Origin: Microbacterium sp. LCT-H2
GTDB taxonomy: Bacteria; Actinomycetota; Actinomycetes; Actinomycetales; Microbacteriaceae
DNA: 64,000 nucleotides
NCBI RefSeq assembly: GCF_001866135.1
Contig: NZ_MODW01000001.1
Span: forward strand, 434,001-498,000
Reading direction: 5' to 3'
Part shown: positions 51,850 through 60,574 of the stretch, in pieces
Position numbering within the stretch: the stretch's first letter is position 1
Layout of the letters: every line of letters begins with the position of its first letter
Program-made: the position numbers and the translations under genes
The notes under the pieces: model-generated
What the model was told of the DNA's origin: nothing
The model's database searches: none
Seen by the model: the letters and a program-made list of their open reading frames with translations, nothing else

Positions 51850-53175
51850 CTACTCGATCGCGAGGTAGTCGGCGGCGTCCGAGGCGACGAGAACCCGGGC
51901 GCTGAATCCCCCCGTCCCGTTACCGGGGTAAAGGTAAAGCTGCCCGGCAGCCGTTCGAGCGAGCAGGTCGGCCCGGCCGTCCCCGTTGTAGTCCACGCCA
52001 CCGGTGACTTCCGTGAACTCCTGCCAACCGACTCCGACCTGACGCGGTCCGCGCAGCCCGGATGCACCCGTGTACAGCCGCAGCACGCCATCTCCCGCGA
52101 TAGCGACGATGTCTCCTCGACCATCGCCGTCGAAGTCTCCGGCGATGAGATAGTGGAAGCCCTCCCAGCCCCCACCGATCGTGGTGTGGGGTGGGCTGAA
52201 ACCGCCGGCGCCATTCCCCCGATAGACGATCAGGGTTCCGGCTTCGGACACTCCGAGAACGTCCTGCCGCCCGTCGCCGGTGAAGTCCGCCCCGGAGGCG
52301 ACGTGCCTCATCCCGTACCACCCGGACCCGGGCGTCGTCGCTGGCCGGAATTGCCCTGCCCCGGTCCCCGCCCAGAACTCGAGAACACCGTCGGAGCGGG
52401 CTACGAGGATGTCGGCGTTGCCGTCTCCGTTGAAGTCCGTGTGCGTGATGTGCCGACGGGAGTCAGCCCATCCCGCGCCGAAAAGGCTGGTGGGGGCGGA
52501 GAAGGATCCTCGCCCGTTCCCGTTACGCATCCTCAGGTCGCCGTTGCCGGCGACGACGAGCAGGTCGGCTTTGTCGTCCCCGGTGAAGTCGCCCGCACCG
52601 ACGTTCGCAGGGTCGCCGCTCCCGAGACCCGGGAAGAACAACGGAATCGTCCCGCCCCGCGTGACGTTCGACAGGCAGGTGAAGCCCTGGTTGATCTGGG
52701 AGTAAACCTTGCCGTTCAGCCACACCTCGAAATGCAGGTGATACGCGGCGGAGTTGCCGGTGTTCCCGACGACGCCGATCTGCTGTCCACGCAAGACCTT
52801 GGTCCCCGGCGCGTACCAGCCAGGCGCCGCCATGTGGGCGTACCGGGTGACGTAGCCGCCCGGGTGCTGCACGTCGACGTAGTTGCCGTAACCGCCGTTC
52901 GACGTGCGGCTCTTGATCACGCCGTCATACGCCGCCAGGATCGGCGTCCCGCCGTTCCGGGAGATGTCGATGCCGTCGTGCGCACGATAGTTGCCGAGGC
53001 ATCCGTCGCCGACCTTGGACTGGATGTTGCCCGAAGCCGGATAGACCATGTAGCCGTCGGACGCCGCGGTCGCGGAGCCGGTCGTGGTGAGGGCCGGTGT
53101 CAACGATCCCAGCGCGATCGCGAGCACGGCGACGATCCCGATGCGACCAAGACGCAAGCGGGACGTGCGCTTCAT
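51850..53175 (-). CDS. Secreted M23 peptidase with FG-GAP/VCBS repeats
   Basis: A 441-residue exported protein with a signal peptide to about residue 38 and a LytM/M23 domain (about 45-160). Metal residues lie in YRAHDGIDIS (HxxxD) and YHLHFEVW (HxH), with TRYAHM between. The C-terminal part (about 185-441) has repeated Asp-rich calcium-type loops such as DFTGDDKADLLV, DFNGDGNADILV and DFDGDGRGDIVA. It probably cuts cell-wall cross-links while the propeller domain binds the surface. ATG 53175 is chosen because the signal peptide starts there. Confidence 0.9.
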   Translation of the reverse strand: MKRTSRLRLGRIGIVAVLAIALGSLTPALTTTGSATAASDGYMVYPASGNIQSKVGDGCLGNYRAHDGIDISRNGGTPILAAYDGVIKSRTSNGGYGNYVDVQHPGGYVTRYAHMAAPGWYAPGTKVLRGQQIGVVGNTGNSAAYHLHFEVWLNGKVYSQINQGFTCLSNVTRGGTIPLFFPGLGSGDPANVGAGDFTGDDKADLLVVAGNGDLRMRNGNGRGSFSAPTSLFGAGWADSRRHITHTDFNGDGNADILVARSDGVLEFWAGTGAGQFRPATTPGSGWYGMRHVASGADFTGDGRQDVLGVSEAGTLIVYRGNGAGGFSPPHTTIGGGWEGFHYLIAGDFDGDGRGDIVAIAGDGVLRLYTGASGLRGPRQVGVGWQEFTEVTGGVDYNGDGRADLLARTAAGQLYLYPGNGTGGFSARVLVASDAADYLAIE

Positions 53176-53338
53176 CTCGAAGTTCTCTCTTGCTCGGCGG
53201 CCCCAGGGGACGTGGTGTCCTCCGCGGTCACCGTACCAAGGGCAGACGCCCCGCCACGCGAACGCCACCCCCTTCGCCCCGTTCCGCCCGCCACCTGCCG
53301 GTGATCGTGAGACCCCACGGGGGTGTACCGTCAGCACC

Positions 53339-53644
53339 ATGGGAAGACTCCGGTACGACGGGCACTCGGATCCGATCCTCATCGAGGACGAGACGCTCGC
53401 GCATCTGAAGATCGTCATCGCCACCAAGCTGCGTCGTCAGGAGAGCTTCATGATGACCTGGCAGCCTCCCGAGGGCGGCATCGACCGGCGAGCGAGCGTC
53501 TGGATCCATCCCGCCATCCCCCTGCAGTTCGGCTTCGACGAGGCGGAGCCGCCGGCCGTGGACCCGCACCGCATCCAGGAGATCATGCAGGCGCTCAACG
53601 CCTCCGGCGATCTCCAGCTGGACCATCTCTCCGGCCCGCGCTGA
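53339..53644 (+). CDS. DUF7882-type small protein
   Basis: A 101-residue protein with the pattern MGRLRYDG...IEDETLAHLKIVIATKLRRQESF and SVWIHPAIPLQFGF, typical of a small family very common in Microbacteriaceae (sometimes mislabelled ATP-dependent DNA ligase). Function is unknown. The family distribution is one reason for placing this window in that group. It is followed by a gene whose start is unclear. Confidence 0.8.
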   Translation: MGRLRYDGHSDPILIEDETLAHLKIVIATKLRRQESFMMTWQPPEGGIDRRASVWIHPAIPLQFGFDEAEPPAVDPHRIQEIMQALNASGDLQLDHLSGPR

Positions 53645-53678
53645 CGCGCACCGACGTTCAGCACGGAAGGTCGCTGCC

Positions 53679-54203
53679 CTGGACACCGCTCTGATCCTCG
53701 TCCTCATCCTGGTCATCCTCGGCCTCATCGTGGGAGCAGCCTTCCTGCGCGGCTGGGTACGGCGCAGCGCATCGTCGGCCGGCGAGCGCGCCGGAGCCCG
53801 GTACACCGCCGCGCGGATGGAGGAGATCCTCGCCGACCTCGGAGCCACTCTCCTCGTCCACGCCTCCCCGACGGCCACGGCGGAGCTGCTGCGCGTGGTC
53901 GTCGGGGCGCGAGGCCGGAGCTTCTCGCTGCTCCCGGACGGCGCGCTGGGCGTCCGCTTCGTCGAACCGGATGACACCGTCGCGCGATTGGTTCCCGTCA
54001 GCGCGGGGACTCTCCTGCGCGTCGAGACCTTCCGCGAGTACCTCGGCTTCCCGCAGACCGCGCCCCTCTGGCGGGAGCTGCGCGCCCTCGCGGCCGCTGA
54101 GGCTGCGACCCGCGGGATCGAGGTGGGCGACGGCCCCGTCTCCGTGTTCGAGCGCGGCCCGGAGCTCGACGACCGCAACGCGCGCTGGTTCCGCCGGGCC
54201 TGA
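53679..54203 (+). CDS. Membrane-anchored protein of unknown function
   Basis: The product has an N-terminal helix (LILVLILVILGLIVGAAF) and a cytoplasmic-looking domain of about 135 residues with no known motif. The only conventional start, GTG 53730, lies inside this helix. A CTG at 53679 has GGAAGG eight bases upstream and gives the complete helix, so initiation at CTG is likely. With that start it has 174 residues. I do not recognise a family. Confidence 0.6.
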   Translation: MDTALILVLILVILGLIVGAAFLRGWVRRSASSAGERAGARYTAARMEEILADLGATLLVHASPTATAELLRVVVGARGRSFSLLPDGALGVRFVEPDDTVARLVPVSAGTLLRVETFREYLGFPQTAPLWRELRALAAAEAATRGIEVGDGPVSVFERGPELDDRNARWFRRA

Positions 54204-54401
54204 TCCTCGCTCGCCGGCCCAGGAATAAAGGGTCACGATTCTCAGGTGACGCAATTAGGCTAGACGCGCGCCGCGCCCCGCAGGGACGGATGACGACCCG
54301 GTCGTGGCGCATGCCGGGGGCCTCCTCCCCCGAGCTTGCGATCCTGTCCACGGAAACGAAGTCCGCTTCGTGTCGCGGACACGCCAGAAAGGCTTGAACC
54401 C

Positions 54402-55805
54402 ATGAGCGAATCCTCGGGCACACCCCGCGACGACGAGCGGTCGCCGGACTTCTTCGATCAGCTGATCGAGACGGCTCCGCGCGACACGTCGTCCACGTCC
54501 ACGTCGGCGTTCACCATCGGATTCCGCGGCTACGACAAGGGCGAGGTCGACGCCGCGCTCGCATCGATGCACGCCCAGCTCCAGCAGGCCGCCGATGAGG
54601 TCGCCGAGGCGAAGGCCCGCGAGGCCGAGTCGGTCGAGGCTCTCAAAGCCGAAGAGCGAGAGGCACGCGAGGCCCTGGAAGCCGAGCTCGCCGCCGCGAA
54701 CGCCAAGGCCGCGGACGCCGAGCAGCAGGTGGCGACGCTCACCTCCGAGCTCGTCGACATGCCGCAGGCCGACGGCGAAGAGGCGCCCTCCCGCCAGCAG
54801 TTCGAGGCGATCCTCCGGGTGGCCGAGGAGCAGGCGAACGTCCTCATCCAGAACGCCGCCGTGCAGGCCGACCGCCTGATGACCTCGGCCCGCGAGGAAG
54901 TCGCCGCGCAGCGCGCTGAAGCCGAGGCGGATGCCGAGCGCATCATCTCCCAGGCTCAGCGCGACGCCGATCAGGTGCGCCTGAAGATGGAGACCGAGTA
55001 CACGGCCCACGAGGCGCGCATCGAGCGCGAGGCCGCGCACGCCGCGGAGAAGGTCAGCCAGGCGTCGCAGGAGGCCACGGCCATCCGCACCGAGGCCGAG
55101 AAGGGCGCTGCCGCACTGCGCTCCCTCGTCACGCGTGAGACCACGCAGCTGCGGGCGGACGCCGAGCGCGAGGTGCGCGAGATGAACGCCCGCGTGCTGG
55201 AGTTCGAGGAGACCCTCACCCGTCGTCAGGACGACGCGCAGCAGGAGTTCCTCGTGCTGCACAACCAGGCCGTCGCACACGCCGAGCGCATCACGACCGA
55301 CGCGAACGAGCAGGTCACCGCCTCGCTGGAGCATGCCCAGCGCATCTCTGCGAAGGCCGACGGCTACGAGAAGCTCATGCGCTCGCAGGCACAGGCGATC
55401 GAGGCCGACGCGCAGGTCCGTGCACGGGACATCCTCGAGCGCGCCCGCGTGAAGTCTCAGAAGATCGTCGACGCGGTGACCGGCCACACCTCCACCGTCC
55501 TCCGCGACGCCGAGGACCGCGCCCGTCAGCTGCGGTGGCAGCAGCAGCAGCTCACCAGCTTCATGGCCGAGGTGCGCGAGCTCATCCGCCCCGACGGCAT
55601 CTTCAGCGACGATAACCTCCCCACGGAGATCGCGCTGACGGAGGCCACGATCGACGAGGACGACGACGAGAACGAGGACGACGTCGTCGAGGCGTCCGTC
55701 GAGAGCTTCCGTGGAGACGAGGTCCTCGACGACGAGCTCGACGACGACCGTCCGCTGGAGAAGATCACGATCGACGTCGTCGAGACGGACGACTCGAAGC
55801 GCTGA
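54402..55805 (+). CDS. DivIVA/Wag31-like long coiled-coil protein
   Basis: A 467-residue protein. Near residues 43-60 it has FTIGFRGYDKGEVDAAL, the short DivIVA-type N-terminal domain motif (F/Y-x-x-GYD-x-xEVD) that binds curved membrane or partners. Residues about 60-400 form a nearly continuous alanine/glutamate coiled coil, and the tail is very acidic. Such proteins organise polar growth or division; this one has an extra 40-residue N-terminal extension relative to Wag31. AAAGG precedes the start. It is followed by a strong terminator. Confidence 0.8.
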   Translation: MSESSGTPRDDERSPDFFDQLIETAPRDTSSTSTSAFTIGFRGYDKGEVDAALASMHAQLQQAADEVAEAKAREAESVEALKAEEREAREALEAELAAANAKAADAEQQVATLTSELVDMPQADGEEAPSRQQFEAILRVAEEQANVLIQNAAVQADRLMTSAREEVAAQRAEAEADAERIISQAQRDADQVRLKMETEYTAHEARIEREAAHAAEKVSQASQEATAIRTEAEKGAAALRSLVTRETTQLRADAEREVREMNARVLEFEETLTRRQDDAQQEFLVLHNQAVAHAERITTDANEQVTASLEHAQRISAKADGYEKLMRSQAQAIEADAQVRARDILERARVKSQKIVDAVTGHTSTVLRDAEDRARQLRWQQQQLTSFMAEVRELIRPDGIFSDDNLPTEIALTEATIDEDDDENEDDVVEASVESFRGDEVLDDELDDDRPLEKITIDVVETDDSKR

Positions 55806-55814
55806 TCCACCCTC

Positions 55815-55864
55815 GGAGACGACGAAGGGGCGAGCAGGTGTCTGCTCGCCCCTTCGTCGTCTCC
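55815..55864 (+). terminator. Perfect 23-bp-stem hairpin terminator
   Basis: GGAGACGACGAAGGGGCGAG and three more bases (55815-55837), loop GTGT, then the exact complement (55842-55864). It starts ten bases after the coiled-coil gene stop. There is no U-run, which is usual for actinobacterial terminators. Confidence 0.85.
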
Positions 55865-55942
55865 GGACAGCATGCCGGTTTCACCGGTATGAAGCAATTG
55901 CAGGCATGACGGCCTGGCGGACCGCTGAGCTATCTTCGCGAC

Positions 55943-56473
55943 ATGGCTTCCGCTACCCGATCCCGCCAACGCTCATCAACGCGTCACAAGCTCGCGCTCA
56001 CGGCAATCGCGATCGTGTGCGCCGGAGCGCTCTCCCTTGCACACGCTCAAGCGGCCAACGCAGCCGTTTACCGGTACAACATCATCAACAAGTCCTCGAC
56101 AGCGAATGTGACTGGTGCCGTCTTCGCGAGCTGCAAGATCACCACGACTGGTGGCCTCTGCAGCATCTCGAAGGGTAAGAGCGTGACACGAACTGTGCAG
56201 GTGAGCCTCGGCGCCAGCCGCGCGGATGTCGCCGCCGGGCTAAGCATCAGTTCGGCGAGCTCGGTGACAACGACCGTTGGCTGCAGTTCCCCTGCCCTCA
56301 GAGCAGGCCAAGTATGGAAGGCACGGGCGCTCGGCACCAGACACTCGTACAGGGTTCAGAAACAGGAGTCGTACAGGCCGCGCATCGGCCCCACCTATTG
56401 GAAGACGGTAGGAACGAGTTCCGTTCTCACGGCTTACAACCCGTATTCCTCAGGGATCTCATGCGGGCTGTAG
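55943..56473 (+). CDS. Secreted protein of unknown function
   Basis: A 176-residue protein with a basic N-terminus, signal helix and AxA cleavage site (AQAANA, about residue 40). The mature chain is Ser/Thr-rich and beta-like, with cysteines at four positions that could form two disulfides (ASCKI, GLCSI, VGCSS, ISCGL). No domain is recognised. The stop lies inside the next gene start. Confidence 0.6.
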   Translation: MASATRSRQRSSTRHKLALTAIAIVCAGALSLAHAQAANAAVYRYNIINKSSTANVTGAVFASCKITTTGGLCSISKGKSVTRTVQVSLGASRADVAAGLSISSASSVTTTVGCSSPALRAGQVWKARALGTRHSYRVQKQESYRPRIGPTYWKTVGTSSVLTAYNPYSSGISCGL

Positions 56474-56847
56474 CGAGGTTATGTGCGTATACGGCGCTCG
56501 GCGTGGTCGTCTGCCTGAGCCGGTGTGCCCCATCGGGCCTTCAGATCGATGAGACGGTCGGGGTCTCGTTGGGAATTGTGTATGACCATGTGAGGGAAGA
56601 GGCCACGATCCTTATCCAGGACGTCTCCCCGCGGGTCGACCTCGAATCCTCGTTCGTCGATGGAGTAAGCGATCGGTCTGCTTGGGTGGTCGTGTCAAGC
56701 TGCGCGAACGATGCCGTCGTCGATGAGGCGTCAACGACGGAGGTAGCCGTGATCCCCAGAGACGCGTACGTGAAGAGTGTGAAGACCGCGATTGCCGCCG
56801 GAGGGTTCGCCGATGCCGTGAGTTGCGACGGACTGTCCTTCCGCTGA
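56461..56847 (+). CDS. Small exported protein, possibly a lipoprotein
   Basis: A 128-residue protein overlapping the previous gene by 13 bases. The N-terminal helix (ARLCAYTALGVVVCLSRC) ends in a lipobox-like but atypical CLSRC. The remainder is a mixed beta-alpha domain with two cysteines (SSCAND and VSCDG). No family is recognised. The overlap suggests co-translation with the secreted protein gene. Confidence 0.5.
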   Translation: MRAVARLCAYTALGVVVCLSRCAPSGLQIDETVGVSLGIVYDHVREEATILIQDVSPRVDLESSFVDGVSDRSAWVVVSSCANDAVVDEASTTEVAVIPRDAYVKSVKTAIAAGGFADAVSCDGLSFR

Positions 56848-56939
56848 ACCTTGCCCACCTTGCGACTCATTGGTGGCTGTCAGGGCTCGGCGAAAAGCTG
56901 GCTCCGGACGCTCGCATGGCGGCGCCGTATCCACCGGCC

Positions 56940-58139
56940 TCAGGCGCGGCGGAGCTGTGCCGCCGCCGGGCAGTCGAACGGGTCGCGCGCCGCCAGGCCG
57001 ACGCGGTTGAGGTAGGCGATGACGATCGCGTACGACTGCCCGAGGGACGTCTCCGTGTACGGGATGCCGTTGGCGGCGCAGTAGTCGCGCACGATGCCGC
57101 GTGCCTTCGACAGGTGCAGCCGCGACATGTTCGGGAACAGGTGGTGCTCCACCTGATGGTTGAGGCCGCCCATCAGCCCCGTCACCCACCATCCGCCGCG
57201 GATGTTGCGCGACGTGCGCACCTGCTTCGAGAAGAAGTCGAGCTTGGCGTCGGGAGCGATGACCGGCATGCCCTTGTGGTTGGGGGCGAAGGACGCGCCC
57301 ATGTACACGCCGAAGACCGCGAGCTGCACGCCCAGGAACGCGAAGGCCATGCCGACGGGGAGCAGGAGGAACAGCGGCACGAGAAGGACGGCGAACCGGA
57401 GCACGATGAGTCCGAGCTCGATCCAGCGGCCCTTCACGTTCTTCCGCGTCGTCAGGTGCTTCAGGCCGAGGTAGTGCAGGTTGAGCCCCTCGAGCGTCAG
57501 GAGGGGGAAGAAGAGCCACCCCTGCTTGCGCGTGATGAGCCGGACGATGCCGCGCGACTGCGCCGCGTCCTCCTCCAGGAAGGAGATGGTATCGACCTGG
57601 ATGTCTGGGTCCTTGCCGACCTGGTTCGGGTTGCCGTGGTGACGGGTGTGCTTGGAATCCCACCAGTGGTAGCTCATGCCGATGATGCCGGCGAGCACGC
57701 GGGCCAGGCGGAAGTTCGCCGGCCCGGTGGACAGGATCTGACGGTGCGCCGCCTCGTGGGCGAGGAAGGCGACCTGCGTGAAGACGACACCGAGGGCCGC
57801 GGCGATGAGGAGCTGGAACCAGCTGTCGCCGAGGAGGAGGAAGCCCGCGACGCAGCCGGCGAAGGCGACGACGAGGGCCGCGCCGACCAGTGTGTAGAAC
57901 ACGGGGGTGCGCTGCAGGAGCCCGGTCTCCTTCACGACCTGCTGCACATCGCGGTAGGCCCGCGTGAGCGGGGGGAACTCGGCGTTCCCGGCGTACGTCT
58001 GACGAACCGGCCCGAGGGTGGCGGTGACGGTCGGGGAGGATGTGCGGGAGATGATGCTCTCCTGTCGATCGGGAGCCCTTGAGCTGAAGAAGCCAAGGGC
58101 GGTTGCCGATCGCTGTGGCCACACTAACCGCGCTCGCAT
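56940..58139 (-). CDS. Membrane fatty acid desaturase
   Basis: A di-iron acyl-lipid desaturase with the three histidine boxes HEAAH, HTRHH and QVEHH and several helices. It introduces a double bond into membrane acyl chains, probably for cold adaptation. The start is unclear: the homologous part begins near TATLGPVRQTY, and the frame is open to ATG 58139, but the only good ribosome site (CAGGAG, near 58050) is followed by ATC codons and no ATG, GTG or TTG. Initiation at ATC or an assembly error are both possible. Confidence 0.85.
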   Translation of the reverse strand: MRARLVWPQRSATALGFFSSRAPDRQESIISRTSSPTVTATLGPVRQTYAGNAEFPPLTRAYRDVQQVVKETGLLQRTPVFYTLVGAALVVAFAGCVAGFLLLGDSWFQLLIAAALGVVFTQVAFLAHEAAHRQILSTGPANFRLARVLAGIIGMSYHWWDSKHTRHHGNPNQVGKDPDIQVDTISFLEEDAAQSRGIVRLITRKQGWLFFPLLTLEGLNLHYLGLKHLTTRKNVKGRWIELGLIVLRFAVLLVPLFLLLPVGMAFAFLGVQLAVFGVYMGASFAPNHKGMPVIAPDAKLDFFSKQVRTSRNIRGGWWVTGLMGGLNHQVEHHLFPNMSRLHLSKARGIVRDYCAANGIPYTETSLGQSYAIVIAYLNRVGLAARDPFDCPAAAQLRRA

Positions 58140-58158
58140 ACGCGAGGCGGCATACGAC

Positions 58159-58449
58159 TCAGGCCCGTGCTCGACGCGGCCGCCGACCGCGCGTGCGAGG
58201 GAGGGCCGGCGATGCCGCCGGCCGGGCGGGCTGCTGCGCGGCGTCGAGCGCGCGGAAGGCCTCGTCGAGGGACGGGAACGACCCGAGGTCGGCGCCGCGC
58301 TCGTCGCGCAGCCGGTGCGCGGATCCGTCGAACTCGACGAATCCGGCGAACTCGCCGTTGCGGGTGGCGACGTGCACGTCGACGTCGGCCTGTTTCCAGG
58401 TGAGAGGGATGGAGGAAGGGACGGTGGTGGTACTCATGCTCATGCTCAT
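58159..58449 (-). CDS. Small protein of unknown function beside desaturase
   Basis: A 96-residue protein. The start is a run of ATG-AGC repeats (MSMSMS), so three starts are possible. The middle is a small beta-rich domain (VDVHVATRNGEFAGFVEFDG, then AHRLRDERGADLGSF) and the C-terminus is basic and Ala/Pro/Arg-rich. It precedes the desaturase gene by about 20 bases on the same strand. Function unknown. Confidence 0.6.
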   Translation of the reverse strand: MSMSMSTTTVPSSIPLTWKQADVDVHVATRNGEFAGFVEFDGSAHRLRDERGADLGSFPSLDEAFRALDAAQQPARPAASPALPRTRGRRPRRARA

Positions 58450-58629
58450 TGCTGTGGGGCGGGCGCGCTCGCGCTCCGCACGTGAAGAGACCGAGGGCGG
58501 ATTCCGCGCGCGTCGATGTGCGTGGTCCGTGGATGGCCCTGATCAGTGGCGACGAGGCGGCCGAGAGGGGGCGAAACGCACACGTTGCACGATCAGCTTA
58601 GCAGATCCACGAACCACGCGCCGAGAACC

Positions 58630-59583
58630 TCAGCTTCCGGGGGGACGACCACTGCCACCCGTGGGCGCGGCGCCGGCGCTCGGCGTGGTCGTCGTGTCGA
58701 CACCGACCACGAGGGTCGCGGTGTATCCGCCGGTGACGCTCCCCGTCGTCGTGGCGAGCTGCGACACGCCACCGTCGTCTCCGAAGACGTTGTCGGAGGT
58801 GAGGGAGATCCGCGCCAGGTTGTCCGCCGATCCGGAGTAGGCAGTCTCCGCGTACACCGCGCTGCACGCGTCCTCTGGTAGCGCGAGCTGGGACGTGGCG
58901 ATCGCGTTCGACGCGTCGGTGATCGCGGCAACGTCCGGATACACCTCGAAGTGGATGTGAGGCCACCGCCCCGAGTAGCACCCGGGGAAGACGGAGGTGA
59001 AGGACACCTTCCCGTCGTCGTCCGCGACCTGGACCCCGCGGAGGTAGGAGACGTCCTCCAGTCCCGATGAGTACAGCGAGTACTCCCCCTGCGCGTTGCA
59101 GTGCCACGCGTAGACCGCGACGCCGGCGAACGGCATCCCGCCGTTCGCGAGGTCGAGGATCTGCAGTTCGAAGGAGAGCGGCACGCCGTCGGCTGTGGCG
59201 CCGCCGTCGATGGACGAGCGGATGTCCTGGCGGATGATTCCGGCTTCGTCGAGGATGTCAGGGCCGTTCGAGCCGTCGCCCGGGTAGGGACCGGCGGTCT
59301 CGTCCGGGATCTCGGCGACCGCGGCGTCCGTCGCGGTCGCGGTGGTGCTGGGGGTGGGAGCGGCCGTGCTCGATGACGACCCGGTGGCGGCAGGCGCGCA
59401 GGCGGCGAGCACGACGGCACCGAGGCCGAGCCCGCCGCCGATCAGCAGCCCGCGACGGCTCATCAACGTCCGGAGGTCGAAGGCGACGCCCTGGTCGACG
59501 ACCTCTTCGTCCGCGCGGTCCAGCAGCCGTCCTTCGTACATGGGGCCCTGCGGGGTGGGGGTCGGTTCGGGGATGCGGCTCAT
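58630..59583 (-). CDS. Tat-exported intradiol dioxygenase-like protein
   Basis: A 317-residue protein. After a 40-residue leader comes a twin-arginine signal (MSRRGLLIGGGLGLGAVVLAAC) with lipobox cysteine near 62. The domain (about 90-270) has the intradiol pattern: ETAGPYPGDG, then VAVYAWHCNAQGEYSLYS and SGRWPHIHFEVY, supplying Tyr and His iron ligands. Surface-anchored members have been found in actinobacteria, but the aromatic substrate is unknown. The tail is Gly/Ser/Pro-rich. GAGGAG precedes the ATG. Confidence 0.85.
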   Translation of the reverse strand: MSRIPEPTPTPQGPMYEGRLLDRADEEVVDQGVAFDLRTLMSRRGLLIGGGLGLGAVVLAACAPAATGSSSSTAAPTPSTTATATDAAVAEIPDETAGPYPGDGSNGPDILDEAGIIRQDIRSSIDGGATADGVPLSFELQILDLANGGMPFAGVAVYAWHCNAQGEYSLYSSGLEDVSYLRGVQVADDDGKVSFTSVFPGCYSGRWPHIHFEVYPDVAAITDASNAIATSQLALPEDACSAVYAETAYSGSADNLARISLTSDNVFGDDGGVSQLATTTGSVTGGYTATLVVGVDTTTTPSAGAAPTGGSGRPPGS

Positions 59584-59950
59584 GATGTGCTCCTCTCGAG
59601 CGTCGGCGGCGTTGCCCCATGCTCGACGGGTGAGCAATCAAGAAGCTATGCGTGATCCCTGCGGCTCCTGTGGAGTCAGGAGCAGAGCGGAGGATGCGGG
59701 GACATCGCTCCGCTCTGCGGCGCTGGCGCTCGAAGAACTCGGCGGACAACGCAGGGCCGGGGCGATGGGGTGAATCGCGCGCGCGGCCACGAAGACGGCC
59801 ATCATGCAGGGGACATGCACGGCCGTAGCCCATCCAGTGGAACACGCCGCTTGGCACCTGTCAAGTTTTTCCCGGACAGCTGTCCAGAGCGCGCGAGATG
59901 CCATAGCATTACCCGCACCGATTCCGAAGGGGACGAGACCAGGGGACAGC
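59584..59950. promoter_or_regulatory. Divergent promoter region with candidate TetR operator
   Basis: This 367-base gap separates the dioxygenase and TetR genes. It contains a 12-base perfect palindrome GGACAGCTGTCC (59874-59885) about 65 bases before the TetR start. A TAGCAT -10-like box follows near 59902. The palindrome suits binding by the TetR protein. I see no gene in the region. Confidence 0.45.
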
Positions 59951-60565
59951 ATGACGACAGCGGACAAGCGCGCGGAACGCGCAGGGGTGGACAAGTTCGC
60001 GCTGCGCCGACGGGCGCTGGCCGAAGCGGCTTTGGAGGCGATCGCCGAGCGGGGATTCGCGCGGACGGGCCTTCGGGAGATCGCGCAGCACTCAGAGCTC
60101 TCCCACGGGTCGCTGCACTATTACTTCACCGACAAGAACGACCTCATCGCAGAGGCCGTGCGGATATCCAAGGGAGGGCTCGGCGACCGCTACCTCGCCG
60201 TGCTGGAGAGGGCCGAGACCGCGGAGGAACTGGCGGCCGGGGCCGCCGAGGAGCTCGCCAGGAGCGTGCACGACGACGCCCGCCTGCACCGGCTCTGGTA
60301 CGACCTCCGCAACCAGTCCCTGTTCGAGTCGGGCTTCGGCGACACGATCGCCGAAGTCGAGGCCGACCTGCAGGATGCCATCTGGCGCGTGGTCGAGCGC
60401 TACTCCGAGCTCTGCGGGCGACCCTGTCGCTTCACGCCGCTCTTCGCGTACGCGCTCACGGACGGCATGCTCCAGCACGCCCTCATCCGGCACCTGCGCG
60501 GCGACGGCGAGGCGATCGCGCGCCTGCGCCGCGAGTGCCGGGAACTCTTTGCCGCCAGTGTGTGA
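59951..60565 (+). CDS. TetR-family repressor
   Basis: A 204-residue regulator with an N-terminal HTH (about 18-65: AALEAIAERGFARTGLREIA, then HGSLHYYFTDKNDLIAEAV) and a helical ligand domain. The DNA-binding part is typical; the effector is not known. It is divergent from the dioxygenase gene and convergent with ltrA. The upstream palindrome suggests autoregulation, and the dioxygenase gene is a candidate target. Confidence 0.85.
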   Translation: MTTADKRAERAGVDKFALRRRALAEAALEAIAERGFARTGLREIAQHSELSHGSLHYYFTDKNDLIAEAVRISKGGLGDRYLAVLERAETAEELAAGAAEELARSVHDDARLHRLWYDLRNQSLFESGFGDTIAEVEADLQDAIWRVVERYSELCGRPCRFTPLFAYALTDGMLQHALIRHLRGDGEAIARLRRECRELFAASV

Positions 60566-60574
60566 CGCCGCGGA

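Noticed and set aside
51100..53304. A 734-codon rightward frame opposite the coiled-coil and M23 peptidase genes
   Set aside because: The minus-strand genes have signal peptide, catalytic motifs and repeats; the plus frame has none.
56731..58122. A 463-codon frame overlapping the desaturase on the same strand
   Set aside because: The other frame has all three histidine boxes; this one is Arg/Pro-rich noise.
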